This document shows, piece after piece, positions 10,735 through 21,440 of a stretch of DNA of 64,000 bases. Below the pieces are notes generated by a model. The model saw only the letters and a program-made list of their open reading frames with translations, did no database searches and had not been told where the DNA came from. A program made the position numbers and the translations under genes. Positions within the stretch are counted from its first letter, which is position 1. Every line of letters begins with the position of its first letter. Source of the DNA: Prorocentrum cordatum (lineage: Eukaryota > Sar > Dinophyceae > Prorocentrales > Prorocentraceae); NCBI GenBank assembly GCA_963575745.1, contig CAUYUJ010001348.1, forward strand, positions 212,501-276,500, given 5' to 3'.

Positions 10735-10818
10735 GTATATATATATATATATATATGTGTATATAAGTATATATATATATATACATATATACATACATAT
10801 ATACAAATATATATATAC
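10735..10818. repeat. (TA)n/(TACA)n microsatellite
   Basis: Almost pure TATATA with ATACATATAC interruptions. Confidence 0.95.
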
Positions 10819-10821
10819 ACA

Positions 10822-10858
10822 CAAGACTGCAGTGGCGCTTCGCGCCATGCACCTTGGT
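10822..10858 (+). repeat. Hairpin-bearing repeat, inverted copy at 14653-14688
   Basis: AAGACTGCAGTGGCGCTTCG continues GCGCCATGCACCTTGG. The inner TGGCGC-TTC-GCGCCA can form a hairpin. The reverse complement with few changes lies at 14653-14688. A related palindrome CGCGCGCTTCGCGCGCGC lies at 17705-17722 beside another TA-rich microsatellite. Confidence 0.75.
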
Positions 10859-11039
10859 CCTTGAAGTTTGGTACGCAGGCGGAATAGCAGGAGAATCAAG
10901 CCGACAATTTAGCGATAACTCCTTGTTGCCTTTTCCGGCATCGCCGATGTTATAATGTTATTCGTTATCCTTCCTCCATGCTTCTTTTTCCTCATTGTCG
11001 TTATACCCTGCGCATCCTCCCCATCCTCCTCAGCTCTTT

Positions 11040-11385
11040 TTTGCGGAAGCTCCTGCTTGGAGAGCCTCTCGGGGGCCCTCACAAAAGTCGTTTCAAGCTT
11101 TCTCAAGGCCTTCTGGAGGCCTCCTGGGCGTATTCTGGGGGCTTCTGGGGGCTTCCTCGGGCCACCCTGCCTCCAACCGCGGTCTCCCTGAACGACCAGG
11201 CCACGATTTGGAATGCTTCGGAGGGTGTCTTGGGGCCATCTTGGGCCGCCATGGGGCTCTCTGAGGGCCATCTTGGACCCGTGTTGTGCCGTTTTGGGGC
11301 TCTCTTGGACTGCCTGGAAGTCCTTTCGGATGGTTGTGGGGCGATTTGGGAGCCTCCCAGGCGGCTTCGGACGCCCAGTAGACCG
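11040..11385 (+). repeat. R1 copy upstream of the retrogene insertion
   Basis: TCTCTTGGAC/GGCCATCTTGG words continuing to GACCGCCGTCTTGGAGC, where the retrogene insertion begins. The unit resumes on the other side at 13047. Confidence 0.7.
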
Positions 11386-11466
11386 CCGTCTTGGAGCTTT
11401 TTCCAAGGTCAGGCCTGTCGCAAGCAGCTAGGGCCGAGAGAGCGCCGAGGGGCGCTGGAGGGCGAA

Positions 11467-12980
11467 TCAGGTGTCGAGGAGGCGGGAGCCCTTGCCCTTC
11501 GCCTTGCCCCCGAACGGGATCCCCTTGTCCTTGCCGATGCCCATGGACGGCTTACCGTTGGTGGCGTCCTCGGCCGTGGCAAGGTGCGCGGAGGTCCAGC
11601 CGAACTCCGAAGTCGTGAGCACGTAATGGGATCCAGCCATGCGCGAGGACGAGTTGGCGCCACACTCCGAAAGGATCTTCGCCGTGTGGGTGTCCGCCTT
11701 CATGATGTTGATGGCTCCGTTGTGGAACCGCGTGTTCTCCAGGATGGAGTCCGAGTTGAGGCCGCACTCCGAAAGGTTCTGCGCCTTGTGGATGTCCGCC
11801 TTCACGATGTCGCTCTTGCACATGATGTGGCACGCGTCCTCCTGCAGGAAGGCGTGCCTGGAGGTCGCACGGACGACGGTGTCGTCGTCGCCGTACTTGT
11901 TCTTGAGCTTCTCCTCGTGCAGGGTGCCACGCAAGGTGTAGCTCTCCTCCTCACTCAAAGCCACGTCGTCCGCAGCCTCTAGGGTCGAGTCAGAGTTGGC
12001 GCCACGCTCCGAAAGGATCTCGTCGTGTGGATGTCCGCCTTCATGATGTCATCCTTGTTGCACATGATGTGGCACGCGTCCTCCTGCAGGGGTGTGTGCC
12101 TGGAGGTCGCGCCGAAGACGCTGTCCTCGTCCCCGTACTTGTTCTGGAGCTTCTCCTCGTGCAGGGTGCCGCGCATGGTGAGGCTCTCCTTCTCACTCGT
12201 AGCCGCGACGTCCGCAGCCTCTGTGAAGTACTCGTCCTTCGTAGTGATGTCGTTCTTGGTGGCTCCAGCGTGGAACCGAGTGTTCTCCAGGAGCGATTCC
12301 GAGTTGACGCCACGCTCCGAAAGGTTCTTCGCCGTGTGGACGTCCGCCTTAATGATGTCGTTCTTGTTGCACGTGATGTGGCACGCGTCCTCCTGCTGGA
12401 AGGTGTGCCTGGAGGTCGCATCGACGACGTTGTCCTCGTCCACGTACTTGTTCTGGAGCTTCTCCTCGTGCAGGGTGTCGCACATGATGAAGCTCTGCTT
12501 GTCGTTGTCCAGCTCGGGCCCCAGGTCGGAGCCAACCGAGCCTTCCGTGGAGAACTCCTCGATGCCGCTCTGCACGCCCAGGGTGGCCTCCGCTGTCGCC
12601 AGCCAGGCCTTGAGGCGGCAAAGAACATCGTGCGCGGCTCCAGGATGGCGAATGAGCGCCGACGCCCCGTCGAGGATCCGGCACTCCCGCTCGAGGTCCG
12701 ACGGCGGCCGCACACCAGCGTCCCGGCGCTGCTGCCAGCCTTTGGCCAGCGTGCTGCCGCCCACCACGGCGACGAGCTCGGCGGCGGCACCAAGCACGTC
12801 GCGGGCGGCACCACCAAGCACCGGTAGTGGAACTTCGCCAGGAGCGGCTGGAAGAAGGGCGACGGGAGCCGCCGCCCGCTTCGTGACCACGGCCATCAAG
12901 TCCGCCGCTTCGCCGACAGACCGGGCCCACGCCACCGCTGCGCCATGCCGGACAGGGATTCCGCCTTGCTGCCGTGGCAT
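11467..12980 (-). pseudogene. Retrogene for an unrecognised repeat protein, one frameshift
   Basis: The ATG at 12980 is the first after the spliced leader. The N-terminal 150 residues are Ala-rich and probably helical. They are followed by tandem modules of about 103, 81 and a partial third residue set (TLHEEKL starts near 12479, 12170 and 11929). Each reads TLHEEKLQNKYxDED, then TSRHxxxQEDACHIxCNK, then KADxHTAK and LSExGxNS. The C-terminus is Gly/Lys-rich (GKDKGIPFGGKAKGKGSRLL). A one-base deletion near 12020 shifts the frame inside module two; with that single change the coding region would be about 504 residues. No family was recognised. The regular hydrophobic turns could suit a parallel beta-helix, which is a guess. 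Whether the copy is expressed is unknown; the shift argues for a pseudogene or an assembly error. Confidence 0.75.
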
Positions 12981-13022
12981 GGGGATGAAGGGCGCGTCGG
13001 GAGCCCGGCGCGCCGTGTGCCG

Positions 13023-13044
13023 CTTGAGCCAAAATGGCTACGGA
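13023..13044 (-). other. Complete DinoSL spliced-leader sequence
   Basis: On the minus strand the 22 nt read T, then CCGTAGCCATTTTGGCTCAA, then G. This equals the conserved dinoflagellate spliced leader that is trans-spliced onto nuclear mRNAs. It lies directly upstream of the reading frame, with no SL RNA intron or donor GT following (the next bases are CGGCAC). It is therefore a genomically encoded relic of a mature mRNA, not an SL RNA gene. Confidence 0.95.
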
Positions 13045-13058
13045 CTCCGTCTTGGAGC

Positions 13059-13340
13059 GTCGGGAAGCCGAAAAGAGGAGAACCCCCAAATTCACCAAAA
13101 ACCAACAGAAAATCAATGATTTTTGCCTCTTGGGGCCTTCTTGGGAGTGCTGCTGGAGGCCTCTTTGGGGCCGTCCTGGAGGCCTCTTGGGCGATCTTGA
13201 GGTCACGTCGGTCACTCTTGGGGGTCTCTGGGACGTCTCCGATGACCCCCCTGATCGCCCCACGTGTGCTGGGAAAGCTTGGCAAAACGCCCTGCGAGGC
13301 CCGGGGTGCTCATTCGAGGCCCGTCCGGAAGGTCCCAAAG
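13059..13340 (+). repeat. R1 unit, continuation after the insertion
   Basis: Resumes GTCGGGAAGCCGAAAAGAGG with the A-rich core AACAGAAAATCAATGATTTT and then GCCTCTTGGGG words. Confidence 0.75.
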
Positions 13341-13410
13341 CCCCAGATCCCGGGAGTCCGGTTTTGGGGGGGGTCCCCCCGCCCAGGCTTGTAAAACAAT
13401 AAGAAGAGGA

Positions 13411-13456
<46 letters not shown>

Positions 13457-13480
13457 GATATATATGTATATATATATAAT
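13411..13480. repeat. (TA)n microsatellite
   Basis: ATATAT run with few interruptions. Confidence 0.95.
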
Positions 13481-13539
13481 TTCGATATTCCAGTACCCGG
13501 AATCCCCCCCCCATAAACCAGACCCCGCCCCCAACGATG

Positions 13540-14200
13540 CCGCGGACACCCTTTCGGACGTCTCGGCGGCCCCCTGGACGCCCTTGGAAAAGGTCCGCTG
13601 GCCCTTCCGGGCCTCCCAGGGCGCCTTGCCAGGCCTTGCGAGCATATTCAAAGCGATCAGAGGGGTCATCGGAGAGGCGCAAGAGAGACCCAAGACAGCA
13701 CAAGAGCGCTCCAAAAGTAACTTCGATGGTCCGAAGACGGCCCACGAGGCCACCAAGACGCCCCAAGAGGCCGTTAAGAGAGCCCCGAAGAAGCAAAAAT
13801 CGTCCCATTCCCTTTGAGGAGATATGTATTTGTAGCATATCCGCTTTTTTCGTCTTCGCAGCGTCCAAGACGGCCCGATGGGCCCCGGATATCGCCCCAA
13901 GACGGCCCAAAGGGCCCCCCAGAGGGTTTGAAGACGGCTCGAAAGGGCCCCAAGACTGCCCCAGAGAGCCCCGAGACTGCCCACAGAAAGCCCAAGATGC
14001 CCCAAGAAGGCTCCCAAGAGAGACACACGAGAGCCACTGGGGACCCCCAAGAAGGCCACTGGAAGCCCCCAAGAAGGCCCTAGATGGCTTCAGAAGACCT
14101 CGGGAAGGCCCCGGCTCCACTTAACGGCCGAAGGAAGCTCCAGGACGGCCCGGGAGGGTCCCAGGACGGCCCAAAAGAGCACCAAAAACGCCCAGACGGC
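13540..14200 (-). repeat. R1 copies, minus orientation
   Basis: GGCCCCAAGACGGCCC/CCAAGAAGGCC words, the mirror of the plus-oriented arrays. The preceding arrays run the other way, so orientation flips across the TA microsatellite at 13411-13480. Confidence 0.75.
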
Positions 14201-14734
14201 GTCATCTGTGCGCTCGTTCTCTCTCTCTCTCTCTCTGTCTCTTTCTCTGTCTCACTTTTTAACCCCTTGCCCCCTGTGATTTTTGTCGACCTCCACGTTC
14301 GTGGCATCCGATGGCCATTCTCATTCGGCCGCTCCTTCCTCTGGACCTTATCCCCGTTTCTCCTCCTCCTCCCCCCATTCCGCCTCTTCAGTCCCCCCCT
14401 CATCCCTGCTCCCTTCCCGTTCCCAGTTCATGGGCAGGTGCCATCGCAGCAGTTTGATGCTTCGTCGTTTGCCAACACCGTCGCGCGGGGGAAAAAAACA
14501 TCGTTCCTTCCCCACTCCTGCGCACATGCGTGTAAGCGTATCGGGCGAGCGCGGCGTCAGCCAACACCAGGGATATCAGAAAAATGAGCCGATCGCCCCC
14601 CTTGCTGAAGCAAGCGATGATTTATTGTTTTGCCGGGTAGGCGTCCGGAACAAGGCGCATGGCGCGAAGCGCCAACGCAGTCTTGCACATTTCTACTGTA
14701 TGTTTATGTGTAGATATAAGATAGAACAGTTCAC
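14201..14734. other. No gene; short TC tract and hairpin repeat
   Basis: (TC)n at 14219-14240. The inverted copy of the 10822 hairpin repeat lies at 14653-14688. No coding match. Confidence 0.6.
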
Positions 14735-15070
14735 GGATTGAGGGCGGGTAAATGTCAAAATGTGGCTCTCGCCTGAGGGCCGCGCACACTCGTCTGAAAC
14801 AGTTGCATACGCTCCACGGGTTGAGGGCGGTTCCTATTGAAAATGTGACTCTCGCCACAGCGCCGCGCACTTTTGTCGCAAACATTTGCAGAGTTTCGCT
14901 GGTTCCAGGGACAACGAACCAGAAACTGCGTTGGGGAACGATTCAGGACTGTCAGGGCGCAACAGTTACGTTGATTCGCGGTGGGTGAAATCCGAGGAAT
15001 GGTGTTCTGGCCAGATTCAGGATCGTCGACACGCAACAGCCAAGTTGATTGGTGTTTTGGCCCCGTTCAG
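14735..15070. repeat. Two short tandem duplications
   Basis: ACGG(A/G)TTGAGGGCGG..GTGGCTCTCGCC recurs with period about 76 (14734 and 14810). Then GATTCAGGA(C/T)(T/C)GTC..CGCAACAG(T/C)..GTTGATT recurs with period about 75 (14940 and 15014). Confidence 0.65.
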
Positions 15071-16240
15071 GATGATCGAATGGTTGTCTCTCAACGGGCC
15101 CCCTCTCCCAGTGGAGCTGAATCCTTGTAAGGGGCCTATGAAGAGGGAGCTTGGGGGAGGTTAATTCCAACATCGTTGATGACTCTTGGGTTTCTATTGG
15201 TCCTCCTTCCCCTCCTCGTCGTCGTCGTCGTCGTCGTCCGTCGGGGGGCACATGGGCATCTTGGTCTGCCTCGAGACTTCTAGGGCCCTACAATATCAGA
15301 TTGGGGACTTCGGGGAACCTTCCCGAAGCTCCCATGGGCCGAACGCTCGGGGACGCACGAACACAACAAAAACTTCCCATGCGACTGCCCGAGGGCTCTT
15401 CACCGAGCCGGGGGGGACTTCGTCGGTCCCCATTGGGCCGTCGCGGCTCCTCGCGGGAGGCGTCTGGACACACAACCGTTTCTTTCTGCTGTTGGCGGGG
15501 GGGCTGGGCTGCCTGCCCACTGAGAGCCCTCTCGCCGAAGGGAGTCCGGAAGCGCCTGGATCGACGGAGCGGGGCTTTCGAAGCCCAGGGGGAAGGGTGG
15601 GCCCAAACCAAGGCGTGTCGTCAATCTTTGCATGTAGGGGATAGGTTTGACTGGGGTTGCATGCTTCGTGGCTGAAGCTCGGGGCAATACGGTGTCTCAT
15701 GTGTTGTGCAGAGTTTGCTGGCGCCGTAGTCGGATAGTGGCAGTGGCTTGTTGCTGCGTCGCGGACGAATGCTCCTACAACAAGTGCCGCCTCCAGCGAG
15801 AGCATGGGCACGTTCCTCATCCTCGTCCTGATCTGGTCCCCCCTTCCTCCTTCACCTTTGGCGTAAGAGAAGTGCTCAGGGCCACACCCATCACTCAAAC
15901 GCCCCGTTTTGGGTTATGGCTTGGTGATGATGGTAGCACGCCGAGGCCAAGGAAAAATAGGAGCTGAACAAAATGGCTGGGCGTTGAATGAATGGCGCTG
16001 CTGGATGGATTTGGACCTGGCTGTCGCACACGGCTGCCGCACCTGGCTGCCATGCGGGTGACAGCTGGCAACCGCGCCAACTACGACACAAAAAATCCCA
16101 CCAGCCCTCTGGGCGTAAGTGGTTTAGGTTGTTTCCTCTTCCACCCCTTCCTCTTCCCCTTCGGGGAGGGGTTCATCACTGTTCCCTATTAAGAAACACC
16201 CCCTCCCCCACCTGGCCGGCAGCCAACCGGAAACCATGCG
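15071..16240. other. No recognisable gene
   Basis: Unique-looking GC-rich sequence with a (CGT)n run at 15214-15240. No frame on either strand matched a known family. Confidence 0.5.
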
Positions 16241-16580
16241 GGCCCCCCCCCCACCATCCCTGACAAAAAAACAAAACAAAATGCACATTGCGGGGCCCAC
16301 CCTGCCAGCACCCTCCACAATCCCTGTCAAAAAACAATAATAAGTGCACATTGCAGCAAATCTGGACTGTGCGCTGGCGCCCTGTGAGCACCTTGCATTG
16401 TTGTTTGACAGGGATGGCGGGGCACCCTAATTTAGTGAAGCCGCTTTGTGCAGGACCACCATCCGTGTCAAAGACAATCCAAAGTGCACGTTGCGACAAC
16501 GTCGTGGGCATTGTGCTGGCTACCCGCGATCACTTTGTATTTCTTTTGACAGGGATGGCGGTGGTGCCAGCATGATGATG
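16241..16580. repeat. Fold-back cluster around CATCCCTGTCAAA
   Basis: ATCCCTGACAAAAAAACAAA (16254) and ATCCCTGTCAAAAAACAATA (16320) face GTTTGACAGGGATGGCGG (16404) and TTTTGACAGGGATGGCGG (16546). Each is followed by or follows an AAGTGCAC(A/G)TTGC word. Paired ends can fold into stems of about 20 bp. Confidence 0.65.
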
Positions 16581-17015
16581 CTTGCTGTGCGCAGGCCGAG
16601 AACAATGCTGACGCCCCCCACGTCAGCATCTGGACCATGCGGACGCATCAGGCTTTTTACAAGGATGGCACACCAACCGCACGTGGAGCGCGCGGCGAGC
16701 GTCGCGCACCTGGCGTCCGCTTTGGTTCCCAATGGCTGTCCATCCAGTGGCGACCCCTGGCTATGCCGAGACGCGCATGCCACTAATGTGGTGGGAGGGC
16801 GGGTGGGAGTAAGCTAGACGGCTTGCGTGCGGAGAGGGTGTCTTGATCCCTCCCCCTACCCCTTCCCCTGGACCTGGACGGGGCCGGTCGCGGGTAGTTA
16901 GAGGGGCCAAATCGGCCTCGGCGAGGAAGCCAAAATCATTGGCTTTACCAGGGTTTGGGCCCCATGTTCTCTTCTTGGGGGGGCAACACTAAAATAGGCT
17001 CTCCTCTTCTTTGAT
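16581..17015. other. No recognisable gene
   Basis: No repeat or coding match beyond short G/C runs. Confidence 0.5.
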
Positions 17016-17440
17016 CGATGGTCCCCAAGATGGCGCCAAGAAGCGCCGAGGAGGCCCCAAGAGGTCCCAAGATGGCCCCAAGATGGTCCCAAGAGGCCCC
17101 CAAGAGGCCCCTAGGAGGCCCCCAAGAGGACCCCAAGTGGCCCCAAGAGGCCCCCCCGAGGCACCCAAGACGCCCAATAGCCGCCCAGGACTGCCAAGAG
17201 ACCCCCAATACGTCCCAAGATGCCACCAAGAAGCGCCCAAGAGATACCCCAAGAGGCTCCGAGAGGCATCCAAGAGACCTCTGGCCCTTTTGCCTGCCCT
17301 CCTCCTCCTCCTCCTGCTCCTCCTCCTCAGTATCATCCTGTACATCCTCCTTCGCCCCACTCCCTCATCCATCCATCCAGCCTCCTCCTTCTCCTCCTCC
17401 CTCCTTCGCACGGTTCGGCCGTCCCCCTCGTTGCTCCCGC
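17016..17440 (-). repeat. R1 words (minus orientation) then TCC tract
   Basis: CCCCAAGAGGCCCC/CCAAGATGGCCCC words at 17026-17285. A CCTCCTCCT-rich pyrimidine stretch follows to about 17405. Confidence 0.75.
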
Positions 17441-17780
17441 ACTTCCCTGATCACCTCAACACGCCTGGACATCGTTTCTGGATGGGCTGGTGGGGATACG
17501 CGAAGCGTCTAGAACTTTTCTCGCCCTTCCATCCGCACCTGTTCGCCCTGTTAACTGTCGCCGCAAAACCTAGGGAACAAAAATTAGCGCTTGCAGCGGC
17601 GCTGTGTTAAACCGAGTGTCGAGCAACCGAAACATTGAATTTCGCGCATGCCCGTGAACCTGTATGTATATGTATGTATATATATATATATACAAAACCC
17701 GTCACGCGCGCTTCGCGCGCGCTCAAGTTCTAGCTAGGCTTGATAGACGAACTCATGTAATCTCATGTTGGTCGCTTCTT
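17441..17780. other. No gene; TATG microsatellite and palindrome
   Basis: A TATG/TATA microsatellite lies at 17661-17692. The palindrome CGCGCGCTTCGCGCGCGC follows at 17705-17722. Confidence 0.65.
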
Positions 17781-17936
17781 GCGTCCAGGGACTCCCTTGG
17801 AGGCCCTGCGCGAGCCTTGGAATCGTATCTTTAGGTATTCCACGATTTGGGGCCCTCAAAGGCTTCCTGGGTTCTTTTTGGGGGAGGTGAGGGGGGTCCG
17901 AATTGTGGTCTGCTGTGCAAGAGTAGACCGAGGTTC

Positions 17937-17982
17937 TGGAACTCCCTCCCTCCCTCCCTCCCTCCCTCCCTCCCTCCCTCCG
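17937..17982. repeat. (CCCT)n tract
   Basis: Perfect CCCT tetramers for about ten units. Confidence 0.95.
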
Positions 17983-17989
17983 CCTCCTG

Positions 17990-18519
17990 GAGGCCTGGAG
18001 AGCCGTGCGACGGGTGTCTCGGGCTGCGCGGGAGCATGTTGGGCCGTTGTTTACATTTTGGGGGCTCCTTGGGGTCGTCTTGAGCTGTCCTTAGGCGCCT
18101 TGGGGGCCCCCCGGGAAGCCGGGAGGCGCGGTACTGGCCAGATGTCAGGGGATGTGTGGGATCTTCGAGTAGAAGCCACTCTCTCTCAAAAAAAAGGAAC
18201 TCTGGGAATTTCTTTGTTTCCTCTAAATCGTCGATCTTCGAGGGTTGGAAGCGGGAAAACGTGAGAAGGCGAGAAATACTGGAAAAACCATTGGAAATCA
18301 ACGACTTTACCCTCTTCGGGCTCTTTCGGGACGGCTCTCGCAGCTCTCTTGGGCTGTTCTTGGATGCCTCGAGGGTTTTTTAGCCGGGCCCCTCAAGGGT
18401 CTTACAAGACGGCTTTCTGGCGGAGTTCCTTGGGTCGGTCCCCGACAAGCCGAAGGGGGGTCTGGCAGAGAGCCCAAGAGGCCTGGAAGAGATGGGCCAA
18501 GTACGGCGCCATGAGTGAA
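17990..18519 (+). repeat. R1 copy, plus orientation
   Basis: GGGGCTCCTTGGGGTCGTCT words. The core GGAAGCGGGAAAACGTGAGA is followed by AAATCAACGACTTTACCCTC and TTCGGGCTCTTTCGGGACGG. Confidence 0.75.
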
Positions 18520-18667
18520 GGGGAACTGGGACACACAAATAAATAGACACAAATGACCAGATTCCCCATAGTTTCCCATATCTTCTGGGTTCTTGTCTTC
18601 CCCCCCACTTCCCATTTTTTCCCATATTTTTGGGGGAATCGACGATTAATAGTGTCTGTGTGTGTGT
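18520..18667 (+). repeat. Second copy of the 7019-7163 repeat
   Basis: Same order of words as at 7019 (CACACAAATAAATA, CCCATA, TCTTCTGGG, CTTCCCC, TCGACGATTAAT), ending in a longer (GT)n run at 18655-18675. Confidence 0.8.
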
Positions 18668-18689
18668 GTGTGTGTTTTTTCCCCTCCTG

Positions 18690-20570
18690 AATGAGGTCCA
18701 AGGGTGGCTTCAAGGGCAGCCCAAGAGGGCCTACAGGCGGAGCTTCTCGGGTCAGTCGCTGGCGATTCGGCGGCAGCTTCGAGAGCGGACCCAAGGAGCT
18801 CTGTCGAGAGGGCCCACAGATGGCCCCATGATGGCCAGAGATGACGCCAAGAGGGGTCCAAGAGAGCTTCCATGCGGGGCCCCTTGGGTCGGCCATCGAG
18901 AGGGCGACAGGGGACTCGGGGGAGGACCCAAGGAGCCCCGAAGAGAGGGCTCAAGAATGAGCCCTTTGAGCCTCAACGATAGCTCCAGAGTGGCTGAAGA
19001 GAGCTTCCAAGCGCGGCTGCTTGGGTCGGTCTCTGAGATGGCGGGGGGGCATTGTGGCAAAGGGCCCGTCCTGGGCCCGCCTTGAGCTTGTCTTGGGAAG
19101 CTTTTGGGCGGTCTTGGGGCGGTCTTGGGAGTCTCTTCAGTCGTCTCTGAGCTTTGGAAGCATGAAAAATTAATAAAATCAGAACCTTCGGGAACAAATA
19201 TCAAAATTCAATGATTTTGTTGCTCTCTGGGCTCTCTCAGGACGTCTCTCGGAGTTCTCTTGCAGTGTCTTGGAGCCGTCTGGAGGCCTCCTGGGAGTCT
19301 GGAGAGCCGTCCACAGACTGCTTTGGACTGCTTGAGAGCATCTTCGGCTGTTCTTTTGCATTCTGAGGTGTTCTTGGGGCTGTCTTGGGGCGTCCTGGAG
19401 CGTTTTGGGAGCTCCCTGGGAGGCTGGGGGGCGCGGTTCTGGGCGCCTCTTCTGCAATTTTGAGGGTTTCTTGGCCCGTCTTGGACCCGTCCTGGGAGTC
19501 TTTTGGGCGGTCTTGGGGCGGTCTTGGACCGTGGGAAGCTCGAAAACGCGACAAGGCCAAACACATGTAAAAATAATATAAATCGAAGATGTTGGCCTCT
19601 TCGGGCCGTCCCGGGACGCCTCTCGGACCTCTCTTGAGGCCTTTTGGAGGCCTCCTGGGAGCGTGGAGAGCCGTTCACAGTATGTTTTGGACTGCTTGGG
19701 AGCGTCTTGGGCCGTTCTTCACGTTCTGAGAGGTTCTTGGGGTCATCATGGGCTGTCCTTCGGCGTCTTGGGGTCTCCGCGAGAAGCCGGGAGGCGCGGT
19801 ACTGGCCAGATGTCAGGGCATGGACCCCCGAGTAGTTCCACTTTGAAAAACAAAACTTGAAATTCCTTTTTTTCGAAATCCTCGATCTTTGAGGGTTGGG
19901 AGTAGGAAAACGTGAGAAGGCGAAACACATGTTGGACAAAACCATTAGAACTCAACGATCTTACTCTTTTTGGGCTCCCTCGGGACGGATCTCGCAGCTC
20001 TCTTGGGCTGTTCTTGGAGCCTCGTCGGGTCTGTTTGGGGCCTCTCAGGGATCGGGGGTGTGTTGGGGGCCTCTGGGTGGTCCTGGAGGCCTCTCGGAGG
20101 TCTCTGGAAGCCTCCTGATCCCGCTCTTGGGCCCATCTTGGGCCTGTTCTGGGGTGGTCTGGGGCTGTCCTGGGCGCCTCTGCGGCAGTCTTGGAGCCTT
20201 CTTGGCCCGTCTTGAGGCCGTCCTGAGGGTCTATTGGGTGGTCTTGGGGCGGTCTTGGGAGCCTCTTCGGTGCTCTTGGACCGTCGGAAGCTCGAAAACG
20301 CGAGAAGCCAAAAACAGATGTTGGCCTCTTCGAGCCGTCCTGGGACGCCTATCGGACCTCTCTTGGGGTCTCTTGGATGCCACCTGGGAGCCTCGAGAGC
20401 CGTCGGAAGGCTGACTTGGGCTGCTTGGGAGCGTCTTGGGCCATCCTTCTGCATTCTGGGGGCTTCTGGGAGGCGTCTTGGGCCCTCCTGGAGCGCTGTG
20501 GAGGCTGCCTGGAAAGGCCGGGGGAGCGGTACTGGGAGCGTTCCCGAGATGTGGCGGGGAGGTGTGGGAC
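18690..20570 (+). repeat. R1 tandem array, plus orientation
   Basis: The A-rich core with a following TTCGGGCTCT-like anchor recurs near 19150-19215, 19535-19600, 19905-19975 and 20290-20340, about 370 bp apart. The first 300 bp (18690-18990) are more diverged, with mixed CCAAGAG words. Confidence 0.8.
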
Positions 20571-20595
20571 CCTGGGCCGGGGGGCGCGGTATTTA

Positions 20596-20690
20596 TTTAT
20601 ATTGTATACGTTTGTATGTGTATATATATATATATACATTATATATATATATATATATATAGATACACGTATGTGTGTATGTGTGTTCGT
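20596..20690. repeat. TA/TG microsatellite
   Basis: TATATA with GTATGTGTG ends. Confidence 0.95.
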
Positions 20691-21160
20691 GCTCTTCGTC
20701 ATACTTGGTTAGACTGATCCCTGACCCCCCCATCCCCCCCCGTTCATTCGGATCTCTGGGGTACCTGGGCCCGCGGGTTTCAACGCCTGCTGGACGTCCT
20801 CGGTTGCACTGGGGGACGTGCTCAAGGCGGCCATTGCCACACGTCCCCAAGAGAGCACCACACACACCAATCTATGTGTTCCCGAATGTTTTTGTACGAC
20901 TTGGCGTCATTCGCTAGAATCAGAGATCGCCCTAGACGGGCCAAGAGGGGCCCAAGATCGCCCTGCCAACATAATCTTAAGACGGTCAAACGCACTATCC
21001 CCAAGACGTCACAGTAGGGTCCCAAGACGGCCCCACAAAAGCCTCACACCTAATTACGCAGTGGCGGAATGAGCCGAAATTCACTATATCTGGCACCCCC
21101 TCAGTTTCACAAGGGTGCCTGACGTGCTGGACATGTTACTTGTTTCACCATTCTTCACAT
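20691..21160. other. No recognisable gene
   Basis: A few CCAAGA words at 20940-21030 but no clear R1 unit. No coding match. Confidence 0.5.
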
Positions 21161-21440
21161 GCCCCGAGAGGAGTCCAAGATGGCCCCAAGAAGATGCCTC
21201 CAAGACGGTCCAATATTCCCTCCAGACGGTCCTGCAGGCCCCCGAAACGTCCCAGGAAATTTGCTAGTTTTCGTAAGACGGCCCCAGAGGACAAAGAGGG
21301 TCCCAAGACGACTCGAGACGCCACCAAGCCGGCCCCAAGAGGGCCGCAAGGCGGCCCCACAACCCTCCAAAACGGCGGCCGAAGACGGCCCCGCGAGTGT
21401 CCGGAGGCACGCCCAAGACGACCTCCGAAGGCCAGGATGC
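21161..21440 (-). repeat. R1 words, minus orientation
   Basis: CCAAGATGGCCCC/AAGACGGCCCC words. They end at the TIR element that starts at 21441. Confidence 0.7.

Larger units (their letters stand above)
11386..13058 (-). mobile_element. Processed, spliced-leader-tagged retrogene insertion
   Basis: Bounded by a 12-bp direct repeat CCGTCTTGGAGC (11386-11397 and 13047-13058). Inside, on the minus strand, are in order: two bases (AG), the full DinoSL (13044-13023), a 42-nt 5' leader, a long reading frame (12980-11467), a 64-nt 3' untranslated stretch and a run of five A (11402-11398) abutting the second repeat. The coding part has no interruption resembling an intron. These are the hallmarks of a mature trans-spliced, polyadenylated mRNA copied back into the genome. 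The duplicated word is itself common in R1, so the TSD alone would be weak. The disrupted unit, however, reads through sensibly if the insert is removed. Confidence 0.88.

Noticed and set aside
13023-13044. SL RNA gene
   Set aside because: No GT donor, intron or Sm-site region follows the leader; it continues directly into a 5' leader and reading frame.
12025-13119. 364-codon plus-strand frame opposite the retrogene
   Set aside because: It is antisense to the spliced-leader-marked transcript and matches no family.
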